From the NCBI GenBank assembly GCA_028695865.1, contig JAQVID010000008.1, forward strand, positions 1-19,262: a stretch of 19,262 bases of DNA, in the 5' to 3' direction. Both the position numbers and the translations under genes were made by a program. The first letter of the stretch is position 1, and the number at the start of each line of letters is the position of its first letter. Below, in pieces: positions 7,310 through 14,321 of the stretch. The notes under the pieces were generated by a model that had not been told where the DNA came from, made no database searches, and saw nothing but the letters and a program-made list of their open reading frames with translations. This DNA comes from Thermoguttaceae bacterium (GTDB lineage Bacteria > Planctomycetota > Planctomycetia > Pirellulales > Thermoguttaceae).

Positions 7310-8821
7310 ATGACTTCAGATAATGATCGCTCATTCAAGTGTGATCTGGATCACTTTGCGGGATGTTTATTAGGAGGTGCCATAGGTGATGCGTTTGGTT
7401 CTTCCATACAGTTTACCAGTCTTGATGAAATAAAAGAAAGATATGGGAACACGATTTGTTTCAATCAGAAAGAGGGGGAAATATTCCCTATCTCGGATGA
7501 AACACAAATGTCCATTTTTACTGCCGATGGCTTGCTAAGAGCATACAAATCGTCGGAAGATATTCCTGATGTGGGCACTATTTTTTATTCCTATAAAAAT
7601 TGGTACAGAACCCAAACATCGCCGGAAAAAATCGATGATGGCTGGATTATGGGAATTACCGCTTTATATAGTAACCGGCACCCCGGAAAAACTTGTATGT
7701 CCGCGTTATCACAAGATTATGGAGGAACACTCGAATCTCCGATCAATGATTTTAGTGGTACTGGAGGTTTAATGCGAGTGGGGCCCATTGGTTTGTTGTA
7801 TTATACAAAACCAGCATTGGCTTTTGAATTGGGGTGTAGAACCGCCGTCATTACACATGGATGTCCGGACGCCTGGTTGTCGGCTGGAGTATTATCCGCC
7901 CTCATCGCCTTCCTGATACAGGGATATACCATTGGCGAGGCCGTTACGGAATCTATTGAGCTGTTAAAAGAACATGACAATCACGAGAACTTACAAACTC
8001 AACTTCTTTTAGCGTTACAACTCGGCGAGAGTTTTGTGGAGCCGCAATCAGCTATAAATACTTTGGATAGAGGAGATCCGGCAGTAAAAACGTTAGCAAT
8101 CGCGATATATTGTGCTCTTCGATCAGACTGTTTTTCGGAAGGTATTTATAATTCCGCAGTGTATTGCACAAACAGAGATGCAACAGCATCGGTTACTGGG
8201 AATATTATTGGTGCCTATGCCGGACAAAGCGTTATACCTTCAGAGTATACTAAGAGGGTTGAATTTTCACAAGAATTGATTGCCATCGCCGCCGATTTAT
8301 TGAATCCGGCTGAAATTGAATCAAGGTCAGAAAAGTACCCTGCTACAATAGAAAACTCTGTCTCATCAATTTTGCGTGCCCATATAACAGCTACCTATCA
8401 ACATTTTGGGATAAAAGAATGTGCGATGGGCCTTCCGGATTTTTTAAGAGGCGTTAAAAATAACCTGGATCCAATCGAACAGTTTCTAATCTTGGTTGAA
8501 CTGTCCGAAGTATCCACATGGTTTTGCTTTACTCATTCAGTCGATGACATTTGCAATTCAATAGACATTCTTTTACAATTGGCAAACGAAACCTCTGAAG
8601 AGGATATCCGAGAGGCTTGTGGCTGTGTTATAAATACAATAATGCGAGATCTTTATGGTGACGATTATTTGCGTTTGGTACCTTGTTTTGAGAAAAATAT
8701 TAAAGACAATCGAGATGTAAATATTTTTATAGCGCGCAAAATACAGTTGATACAAGAAATAAGTAAAATGCGGGTTAAAACAAAAAAGGAGAAGGTAAGA
8801 AAACGCAATAAAAAGCCATGA
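7310..8821 (+). CDS. ADP-ribosylglycohydrolase (DraG/ARH-like) with C-terminal extension
   Basis: A 503-residue protein whose first 310 residues match the ADP-ribosylglycohydrolase fold, enzymes that remove ADP-ribose from modified targets using two divalent metal ions. Visible motifs: GCLLGGAIGDAFG (18-30), SDETQ (62-66, usually [TS]DDTQ, metal ligands), NDFSGTGGLMRVGPIG (146-161, usually GxGxxMRxxP), and NRDATASVTGNIIGAYAG (288-305). In the last motif families normally have D-x-D-[ST]; here it reads N-R-D-A, so one metal-ligand Asp is Asn. Residues about 320-503 are an extra region, mostly helical-looking, ending in a Lys/Arg-rich tail, and not recognised. The usual family length is near 300. 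An AAAAAGG ribosome site precedes the ATG. The gene is AT-richer than its neighbours and sits between two copies of a long repeat, suggesting acquisition. Activity may be altered; it could bind ADP-ribose without full catalysis. Confidence 0.85.
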   Translation: MTSDNDRSFKCDLDHFAGCLLGGAIGDAFGSSIQFTSLDEIKERYGNTICFNQKEGEIFPISDETQMSIFTADGLLRAYKSSEDIPDVGTIFYSYKNWYRTQTSPEKIDDGWIMGITALYSNRHPGKTCMSALSQDYGGTLESPINDFSGTGGLMRVGPIGLLYYTKPALAFELGCRTAVITHGCPDAWLSAGVLSALIAFLIQGYTIGEAVTESIELLKEHDNHENLQTQLLLALQLGESFVEPQSAINTLDRGDPAVKTLAIAIYCALRSDCFSEGIYNSAVYCTNRDATASVTGNIIGAYAGQSVIPSEYTKRVEFSQELIAIAADLLNPAEIESRSEKYPATIENSVSSILRAHITATYQHFGIKECAMGLPDFLRGVKNNLDPIEQFLILVELSEVSTWFCFTHSVDDICNSIDILLQLANETSEEDIREACGCVINTIMRDLYGDDYLRLVPCFEKNIKDNRDVNIFIARKIQLIQEISKMRVKTKKEKVRKRNKKP

Positions 8822-8908
8822 TCGCCACTATTCTTTGCTCAAAGTTGTGTTATACTTCTGCCAGCAAAAGTCGTGAACACAGACATACTCAGTGAGGTTT
8901 TCCTTCTC

Positions 8909-9209
8909 GTTTTTTATTGAAACACCCTTCCTGGGACCGCAGGCTTCCAGCCTTGAGGAACAAACAGCATTCTATCAAAAAATATTTTTCCCTGCCCGCC
9001 AAAACGATATCTGATCCCGCCCCGCCTCTTCCCGTTTTGTCTCCCTTTCCCCACGTCGCCGCCAGACTTGCCCCGTGTCGCCCGATCCGCTCCCCCGGCG
9101 GGAAAACACCCAACCTCTAAAAACTTTTCGCCAGTCGCCCGCTGTTTGAAATAAGAGTCTGAAACCTGCCTGTTTGGAGAAAAACAGCTCTCTTAAAACG
9201 AAAAAAGGG
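8909..9209. repeat. Dispersed direct repeat, copy 2
   Basis: About 301 bp in the same orientation as 6641-6969. It lacks the 28-bp segment lying between two AGGCTTCCAGCCT words in copy 1, leaving one such word. Its right edge (AAAAAAGGG) coincides with the U-tract and first arm of the integrase terminator. With copy 1 it brackets about 1.9 kb that carry the ADP-ribosylglycohydrolase gene. Confidence 0.9.
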
Positions 9210-9239
9210 AAGGCTCGTCCAAAGACGGGTCTTCCCTTT
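9201..9239 (-). terminator. Intrinsic terminator of the integrase gene
   Basis: Arms 9204-9219 and 9224-9239 form a 16-bp stem with two G-U pairs and a 4-nt loop. On the minus strand the stem runs into TTTTTTCGTTTT, a strong stop 28 bp past the integrase stop codon. It may also act on the plus strand, though the following TCTGAAAA is weaker. Confidence 0.85.
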
Positions 9240-9266
9240 CTGAAAATATCATCGAATCAATTCTGA

Positions 9267-10514
9267 TTATTTGCCCGAATCTTCTTTTGGTTTTTGGTCA
9301 GGCGACGGGAGTGTATTGATCGCATTGATCTGAGCCTGGGCGTTCATATGGGTATAAATGTTCATGGTGAGTTTAATGTCCGAATGGCGGGCAAGGGTCT
9401 GTGCCACTTTGGGAGAGATTCCGCAAAGCGAAAGATTGGTAATAAATGTATGTCGCAATCCATGGAAATCGGCGAAATGTCCCTGCGAATCCTGATATTT
9501 CAGAAAGTCGCTCGCAATGCGTTTTTCCTCTTCTTCCGGCGAAGGCGACTCGGCGATCCAGCAGTTACGCGCCGCTTCCATATCCATTCGAATCATTTTT
9601 GATGTCTTGCGATCCACGCCCCCGGTCTCTTCGACCATCGAAAAAAGGAGAGCGTTCGGGTCAGGCGATTTCTTTTCAAGCCAATTCTTCAGCAGTCCAA
9701 CCAAGCCTTCATGCAGATAGATAATATCGTTACGTTTTCGTTTGGAATAAGCGGCGGGCACCGTCAGATAAGGAACCGGAGCGTCGAGAAAAATGTGATT
9801 CCGGGTCAGACTTCCGAGTTCCTTGCGTCGCAGACCAGTCCAGGCGGCAATGTAATAAAGCATGGTCCGATCCTGTCCGGAGAATCCCTGAATCGGCGGT
9901 CCGGAAGACGCTGTACTCACCAAATGCGTGAATTCCTCCATACTCAATGGCCGCCGCTGGTGCCGCTGATCCGTACTGGCATTGAGAACCTTGATCTTGC
10001 GGAACGGGTCTTTATTGATTCGGTCGTTGTCCATAAGCCAATGGGCAAACGTTTTGAATGCCCGGACATAATGATTGCAGCGTTCGATACTCAAGTGACG
10101 TTCATTCCGAAGTTTGGTCAGAAACGCTTCCAGCTCGGACGCTTTGAGATTGCGCAGGTCTTTCCATTTACGTTCTGCGGCAACTTTTTTAATCATGTTG
10201 ATCGTGGTTCGAATGTGGTATTCGGAATCATTTTTTGCCCGAAGGTGACATTCGAAATCATTGATATGATCTGTCAACGATTTCTGCATTTCGACAACGA
10301 CCTCATCAACAACGCCGCATCGCTGACGTTCCACCTGTTCCATAATATCATCCAGCAAACGTTGGGAAATTCGCTTGTCGGTGGAAAGAGGAACTCTGTG
10401 TTCGGTTCCATCGGCATCCCGGTATCGACCGTACCATTTACGTGTTTTGCTCAGAACCCGTTTCCCCGTTTTGGGATCGGTAACGTACTGCTGTTTTTTG
10501 AAAATACTCGCCAT
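9267..10514 (-). CDS. Tyrosine recombinase / integrase
   Basis: A 415-residue site-specific recombinase of the phage-integrase family. The start at 10514 is preferred over a longer frame (to 10586) because AGGAG lies 6 nt before this ATG and the upstream 24 codons look non-coding. Numbered from this Met: an N-terminal arm-binding-like region (about 1-60, basic), a core-binding domain (about 78-175), and a catalytic domain (about 190-395). Catalytic residues are all present: R229 (TGLRRKEL), a Lys at 258 or 260 (SKRKRN), H351 and R354 (HGLRH), H377 (LARHSD) and the nucleophile Y387 (NIYTH). It would integrate and, with a helper, excise an element. An excisionase-like gene lies 125 bp upstream in the same direction, and a strong terminator follows. 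The catalytic set looks intact. Confidence 0.93.
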   Translation of the reverse strand: MASIFKKQQYVTDPKTGKRVLSKTRKWYGRYRDADGTEHRVPLSTDKRISQRLLDDIMEQVERQRCGVVDEVVVEMQKSLTDHINDFECHLRAKNDSEYHIRTTINMIKKVAAERKWKDLRNLKASELEAFLTKLRNERHLSIERCNHYVRAFKTFAHWLMDNDRINKDPFRKIKVLNASTDQRHQRRPLSMEEFTHLVSTASSGPPIQGFSGQDRTMLYYIAAWTGLRRKELGSLTRNHIFLDAPVPYLTVPAAYSKRKRNDIIYLHEGLVGLLKNWLEKKSPDPNALLFSMVEETGGVDRKTSKMIRMDMEAARNCWIAESPSPEEEEKRIASDFLKYQDSQGHFADFHGLRHTFITNLSLCGISPKVAQTLARHSDIKLTMNIYTHMNAQAQINAINTLPSPDQKPKEDSGK

Positions 10515-10544
10515 GTAAATCTCCTCAAAAAATGTGAAATAATG

Positions 10545-10561
10545 CCAACGTCCAACGTTGG
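10545..10561. promoter_or_regulatory. Possible operator upstream of the integrase
   Basis: The 10-bp palindrome CCAACGTTGG (10552-10561) is preceded directly by a further CCAACGT half-site (10545-10551). It lies 31-47 bp upstream of the integrase ATG, where a repressor or excisionase could bind. Speculative. Confidence 0.3.
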
Positions 10562-10639
10562 TCAAGGGACTTTTTGTGCCGTTCATTGAGCCGTGAAAAG
10601 CAAAAGAGACAAGGGGGAAGCGTAAAAAAAGTTGGAAAA

Positions 10640-10888
10640 TTATGACACTTTTTGGGGAGCTTTATTGAGTTGGTAATTCTGTTTGGTTTTCTTCCATTCA
10701 GCACGTTTAGGGCAACCGGCGTCGATCCATTCGAGCAGTTCCGACTTTCGCCAGAAGAGCCGGTTTCCGATCACAATAGGAACCGGCAGAAGTCCGTACA
10801 AATGCCAGTTATGAACAGCCTGAATGGAACATCCCAGCATTTCGGAAACGCGACGGGAATTAACAAGAACAGGGTCTTCTTTTATCAT
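10640..10888 (-). CDS. Excisionase-like MerR/HTH_17 DNA-binding protein
   Basis: An 82-residue protein with a winged-helix start: LVNSRRVSEMLGCSIQAVHNWHLYGLLPVPIVIGNRLFWRKSEL, residues 8-51, read in two parts as a helix-turn-helix (RRVSEMLGCSIQAVHNW) and a wing that ends in the typical 'FWRKSELLEWI'. Such small proteins act as recombination directionality factors or element regulators. It is encoded 125 bp upstream of the integrase on the same strand, the usual arrangement. The tail (60-82) is basic. An AGGAG ribosome site sits 11 nt ahead of the ATG, slightly far. Binding as an excisionase rather than as a transcription regulator is inferred from context. Confidence 0.82.
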   Translation of the reverse strand: MIKEDPVLVNSRRVSEMLGCSIQAVHNWHLYGLLPVPIVIGNRLFWRKSELLEWIDAGCPKRAEWKKTKQNYQLNKAPQKVS

Positions 10889-11018
10889 GGAATTATTTTC
10901 TCCTGTAAGGGGGGGTGAAAAATGCGAAACAAAAACTCAGAGAAAGAATCTCTCACTCAAAGACGAAAAGAATAATATTTGTATATCAGAATTTGTTTTA
11001 TGAAGGGTATAAGAAAGT
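10889..11018. other. Upstream region of the excisionase-integrase unit
   Basis: AT-rich, with a small GAGA...TCTC inverted repeat near 10945-10957. It should contain the promoter for the unit on the minus strand; no pair of hexamers is convincing. No gene is supported on either strand. Confidence 0.4.
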
Positions 11019-11088
11019 GGGATTCCGTCCGTTTGGAGTATCGCGTTATGATAATGTTTTGCGATCCCTTTCGGGCGGACGGAATCCC
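11019..11088 (-). ncRNA. Candidate structured RNA or folded DNA site (three-way junction)
   Basis: A perfect 13-bp inverted repeat, GGGATTCCGTCCG (11019-11031) and CGGACGGAATCCC (11076-11088), encloses 44 bases. Read on the minus strand, the interior starts with CCC-GAAA-GGG, a C-G closed GNRA tetraloop, followed by ATCGC-(16 nt)-GCGAT, so the whole could fold as a three-way junction. The GAAA loop exists only in the minus-strand RNA (UUUC on the plus strand), which agrees with the direction of nrdG upstream and of the excisionase downstream. It could be a 3'-UTR or leader element, a transcription terminator with weak U-tract, or a protein-binding or recombination site. No known family is recognised. 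Confidence 0.4.
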
Positions 11089-11187
11089 TGTTAGCGCCGT
11101 TGCTTGACCGTTGCCCTGTGGCTGTGCGTTTGTTTTAACGTGAAAACCAGGAAACGCAAGAGCTGTTTTGGATATTATTCGGAATAA

Positions 11188-11802
11188 TTACAAAAAATGT
11201 TCAATTATTTTTTTGCTGTTGAGGGAACGCTGAACGTCAATGACTCTTTGATTGGCTGAACCGCGAAACTTTAATGCCAAGGATCGTTCGGATTCTATGT
11301 ACGGACCGTCAACGAGGAAGTCGGCTTCGTGCAAGAGTGCAAGCTGATCCACGTTGCCGGAACACAGTATTTCTTCGAACGTGAAACCCGTATAAACAAC
11401 GACTGAAAGTGATCTTCGCCGGACTTCTTTCGATAACACAGCGAGCGGGCTGGCTTGCAGAAACGGTTCGCCGCCGGAGAGGGTTATGCCGTCGAGAATC
11501 GGGTTCTTATCAATTTCGTTCAGTATTTCATCGACCTTTGTCCAGCGACCGCCGTTTTTCGAATGTGTTGACGGATTATGACAGCCGGGACAGTTTCGTT
11601 CGCAACCTTGGACGAAGAGCACAAAACGTAAACCGGGGCCGTCCGTAATGGAATCATTTGTCCAACCGGCTATGCGGATATTTGGGTTACTGCTGGTGAG
11701 TAACCCTGTCTTCGACTTCGGCGCGTTTGGCGTCGTTGAAGCGGTCAAGCGTTCCGACGAGATAGCCGGTAATGCGTCGGATACGTTCAAAAGGTTTGTC
11801 AT
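11188..11802 (-). CDS. nrdG: Anaerobic ribonucleotide reductase activating protein (radical SAM)
   Basis: A 204-residue radical-SAM activase that uses S-adenosylmethionine and a 4Fe-4S cluster to place the glycyl radical on NrdD. The cluster motif is C67-ERN-C71-PG-C74, followed by SGGEP (109-113), which contacts SAM; DGPGLR (54-59) and VDGPY (164-168) also fit the family. Typical NrdG proteins are about 150-175 residues; this one has about 43 extra N-terminal residues, rich in Ser/Thr, encoded out of frame inside the end of nrdD. The start is supported by GGGAGG 10 nt before the ATG. No ATG or GTG lies nearer to the conserved part in this frame, only a TTG at codon 19, so an overlap of at least 62 nt seems unavoidable. 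It is cotranscribed with nrdD. Confidence 0.92.
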   Translation of the reverse strand: MTNLLNVSDALPAISSERLTASTTPNAPKSKTGLLTSSNPNIRIAGWTNDSITDGPGLRFVLFVQGCERNCPGCHNPSTHSKNGGRWTKVDEILNEIDKNPILDGITLSGGEPFLQASPLAVLSKEVRRRSLSVVVYTGFTFEEILCSGNVDQLALLHEADFLVDGPYIESERSLALKFRGSANQRVIDVQRSLNSKKIIEHFL

Positions 11803-13825
11803 TGGTTTCTTTCCTCCCGCATTTGGGACAGGTGTCGTTAATAATGCCGTTGTACCCGCAGACAGGATCGTGATCGATTGGATGATTGATTGCTCCGTAA
11901 CCGATCCCGCTGGTTTTCATGAGCTGGACGATCTTTTCGAACGCTTCAACGTTTTGCGTTGTATCGCCGTCCAACTCAACGTAAGTAATATGCCCGGCAT
12001 TACACAATTCGTGGTATGGTGCTTCTGTTTTAATTTTGTCCACAATCGAAATCGGGAACCAGACCGGAACATGAAAACTGTTTGTGTAATACTTTCGATC
12101 TGTTATACCAGGCAAAATGCCGAACTTCTGTTTGTCGAGTTCGATAAAGCGTCCCGCGAGACTCTCTCCCGGAGTGGCGAGAAGGGAAAAGTTCAGTTTT
12201 CTTTCTTGTGCTTCTTCGTCGAGAAGACGACGCATAAAGCCAACGATCTCAAGTCCCAGCTTTTGCGCTTCTTCGCTTTCGCCGTGGTGTTTGCCGGTCA
12301 ATGTAACCAATGTTTCAGCAAGACCAATGAAACCAACTGACAGCGTTCCATGTTTCAAGACTTCGCGAACTTCGTCTTCAGGGCCGAGTTTTTCACTGTC
12401 GAGCCAAACGCCATTCATGAGGAACGGGAAATTCTTTTTCTTGCGTTTCGACTGATATTCCAAACGGTCCAAAAGCTGATCAATGCAAAGTTTGACCATT
12501 CGTTCCAGATCGGTGAAGAACTTCTTCTTGTCGCCATTCGCCATAAGTGCCAGACGTGGAAGGTTGATCGACGTAAAACTCAAATTCCCGCGAGACCATG
12601 ATATTTCCTGTGTTGGATCGTACACATTCGCTTGAATACGACTGCGGCAACCCATGCTTGCACACTCTGTCTCTGGTGTTCCTTTATAAAACGCTTTATT
12701 ATAGGAGGCGTCCTGGAAGACGAAATTGGGAAAGAGTCGCTTGGCAGAGACTCGACAGGCGAGTTGAAACAGGTCGTAATTCGGATCGTCTTTGGTTCCA
12801 TTGACACCATCGCAGACTCGAAAACAATGAATGGGAAAGATCGGTGTTTCCCCTCCGCCAAGCCCGGCTTCATGAGCCAATAATACAGAACGTGTTACCA
12901 AACGACCTTCGGGCGACGTATCCATGCCATAGTTGATTGACGAAAAGGGCACCTGTGCCCCGGCGCGTGAATGCATCGTGTTAAGATTGTGTACAAGTCC
13001 CTCCATTGCCTGATACGTTGCGCGTTCTGTTTCATAGACCGCTTCGGCGTAAGCCCATTGTTGACAGCTTAAAAACGCTTCGATCTGATTGCATTCCTTT
13101 TGATTGATCCAGCGATTGAAACCGTCGAGCCGTTTCCATAGATTACCCTTGTCAAAGCCGTAAGCGTCAAATTCTTTGTCAAAATATTCCTCGTTTGGTG
13201 TCTGGTCGCTTCCTTCGAGATAACGAATATAAAGACCTTTCGCGGCGAGCGTTTTTTCGACCTGAACGGACAACTCTTCAAGATTCAAATAAGTCTTGCC
13301 GGGAAAGACGTCTTTAAGTCCGAGGGCTTTGACCATATTTTCGCGATATCTTTTTCTGAACGTTTTGGCGACTCCCGGCGCAAGACCGTAATCGAAGTTG
13401 ACGATACTCTGACCACCGTGCTGATCGTTCTGGTTTGACTGGATTGCGATACAGGCAAGAGCTGCGTAAGACAGGATATCGTTTGGTTCACGAAGAATGC
13501 CGTGACCCGTTGAGAAGCCGTCTTTGAACAGCTTTAAAAGGTCAATTTGAGTACAGGTTGTCGTGGTAGTGTAGAAGTCCAGATCGTGAATGTGGATATC
13601 GCCTGCCTTATGCGCGGCGGCATGTTCCGGTTTAAGGACACGTTCGAGAAAGTATTCACGTGCACCGGCGGAGCCCATTTGGAGCATGGCTCCCATGCTC
13701 GTATCGCCATTGATATTGGCGTTTTCACGCTTCAAGGAGCTGGACTTCGAATCGCGAAACGTAATATCTTCGTAAATTTGCATGAGCCGGTCTGCCGACT
13801 CGGACTCGGTTGGTTGCGATGTCAT
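11687..13825 (-). CDS. nrdD: Anaerobic (class III) ribonucleoside-triphosphate reductase lacking an ATP-cone
   Basis: A 712-residue glycyl-radical enzyme that makes deoxyribonucleotides without oxygen. Seen: RENANING (33-40), GDIHIHDLDF (75-84), C91 (TTCTQIDL) and C393 (MGCRS) as the expected active-site cysteines, YTNSFH (580-585), a zinc-site region with C656, C666 and C669 (DPVCGY...CPKCGR), and the radical site RITGYL with G687. Class III enzymes usually begin with a regulatory ATP-cone of about 90-100 residues before the RENAN motif; here only 32 residues precede it. The start is firm: AGGAG lies 6 nt before the ATG and an in-frame TAA stands four codons upstream. Overall inhibition by dATP through a cone is therefore not expected; a cone is also missing from the phage T4 enzyme. 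nrdG overlaps its 3' end by 116 nt. Confidence 0.94.
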   Translation of the reverse strand: MTSQPTESESADRLMQIYEDITFRDSKSSSLKRENANINGDTSMGAMLQMGSAGAREYFLERVLKPEHAAAHKAGDIHIHDLDFYTTTTTCTQIDLLKLFKDGFSTGHGILREPNDILSYAALACIAIQSNQNDQHGGQSIVNFDYGLAPGVAKTFRKRYRENMVKALGLKDVFPGKTYLNLEELSVQVEKTLAAKGLYIRYLEGSDQTPNEEYFDKEFDAYGFDKGNLWKRLDGFNRWINQKECNQIEAFLSCQQWAYAEAVYETERATYQAMEGLVHNLNTMHSRAGAQVPFSSINYGMDTSPEGRLVTRSVLLAHEAGLGGGETPIFPIHCFRVCDGVNGTKDDPNYDLFQLACRVSAKRLFPNFVFQDASYNKAFYKGTPETECASMGCRSRIQANVYDPTQEISWSRGNLSFTSINLPRLALMANGDKKKFFTDLERMVKLCIDQLLDRLEYQSKRKKKNFPFLMNGVWLDSEKLGPEDEVREVLKHGTLSVGFIGLAETLVTLTGKHHGESEEAQKLGLEIVGFMRRLLDEEAQERKLNFSLLATPGESLAGRFIELDKQKFGILPGITDRKYYTNSFHVPVWFPISIVDKIKTEAPYHELCNAGHITYVELDGDTTQNVEAFEKIVQLMKTSGIGYGAINHPIDHDPVCGYNGIINDTCPKCGRKETNDKPFERIRRITGYLVGTLDRFNDAKRAEVEDRVTHQQ
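11813..11818 (-). promoter_or_regulatory. Ribosome binding site of nrdG inside nrdD
   Basis: GGGAGG on the minus strand, 10 nt before the nrdG ATG. These bases also encode part of the C-terminal CGRKE zinc-site segment of NrdD. The site decides the long nrdG start. Confidence 0.7.
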
Positions 13826-13909
13826 AAATATCTCCTGTTAAAATTCCTGTAAAGAAGACTCGGCTGGATACCATTATTACAATACCTCCGAAAGAAAGCG
13901 GTGTTGCAA

Positions 13910-14302
13910 CTATATTGTCGTCACAATAACACGGAACGGAATGACGATGGGATTGCCTGTGATAGGTCGAATGGTATAGATGACTTCATACGTGCCGAGT
14001 TCGACGAAAAGCGGGTTCGTGCGTATATCCGGTTCGTGAATGAACGAGTAACCGATATCGTCGCTGTGCCAGTATTCATCTTGAATCGGGGCTTCCAGTA
14101 TTGTCGGTATGACGGGAACCGGAACATCGGTGTGACCTGGTATTGCAGTTCGAGTCACTCGTTTCAATGTCAGTATAACTTTACTGACGCTGTAGGATAT
14201 GGATTCCACCTCAGTGGCTTGTAAAGTCGCTCCGGTATTGTGGTCGTATATTCTTGCACAAAAGACGATACTGCGGTTCGCCGTAATGGATATTTCATTC
14301 AT
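13910..14302 (-). CDS. Hypothetical beta-rich protein of the unknown cluster
   Basis: A 130-residue protein without signal peptide or membrane segment. It looks like a single beta-sandwich: alternating hydrophobic strands end in GTYEVIYTIRPITG (about 107-120) and FRVIVTTI at the C-terminus, a pattern common in Ig-like or phage baseplate/fibre accessory proteins. No family is claimed. GGAG lies 7 nt before the ATG. It follows the Fn3/cadherin-like gene by 19 bp and precedes nrdD by 84 bp, so it is the last gene of the tight cluster. No terminator is visible before nrdD, so read-through into nrdDG is possible. Confidence 0.7.
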   Translation of the reverse strand: MNEISITANRSIVFCARIYDHNTGATLQATEVESISYSVSKVILTLKRVTRTAIPGHTDVPVPVIPTILEAPIQDEYWHSDDIGYSFIHEPDIRTNPLFVELGTYEVIYTIRPITGNPIVIPFRVIVTTI

Positions 14303-14321
14303 AACAATTCTCCAATGTATA

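Noticed and set aside
10515..10586. Longer integrase start at 10586
   Set aside because: AGGAG is perfectly placed before the ATG at 10514, and the extra 24 codons cover a palindromic upstream region.
11019..11100. Integron attC site
   Set aside because: The arms do not carry RYYYAAC/GTTRRRY core sites, and the recombinase is of the general phage-integrase type rather than an evident IntI.
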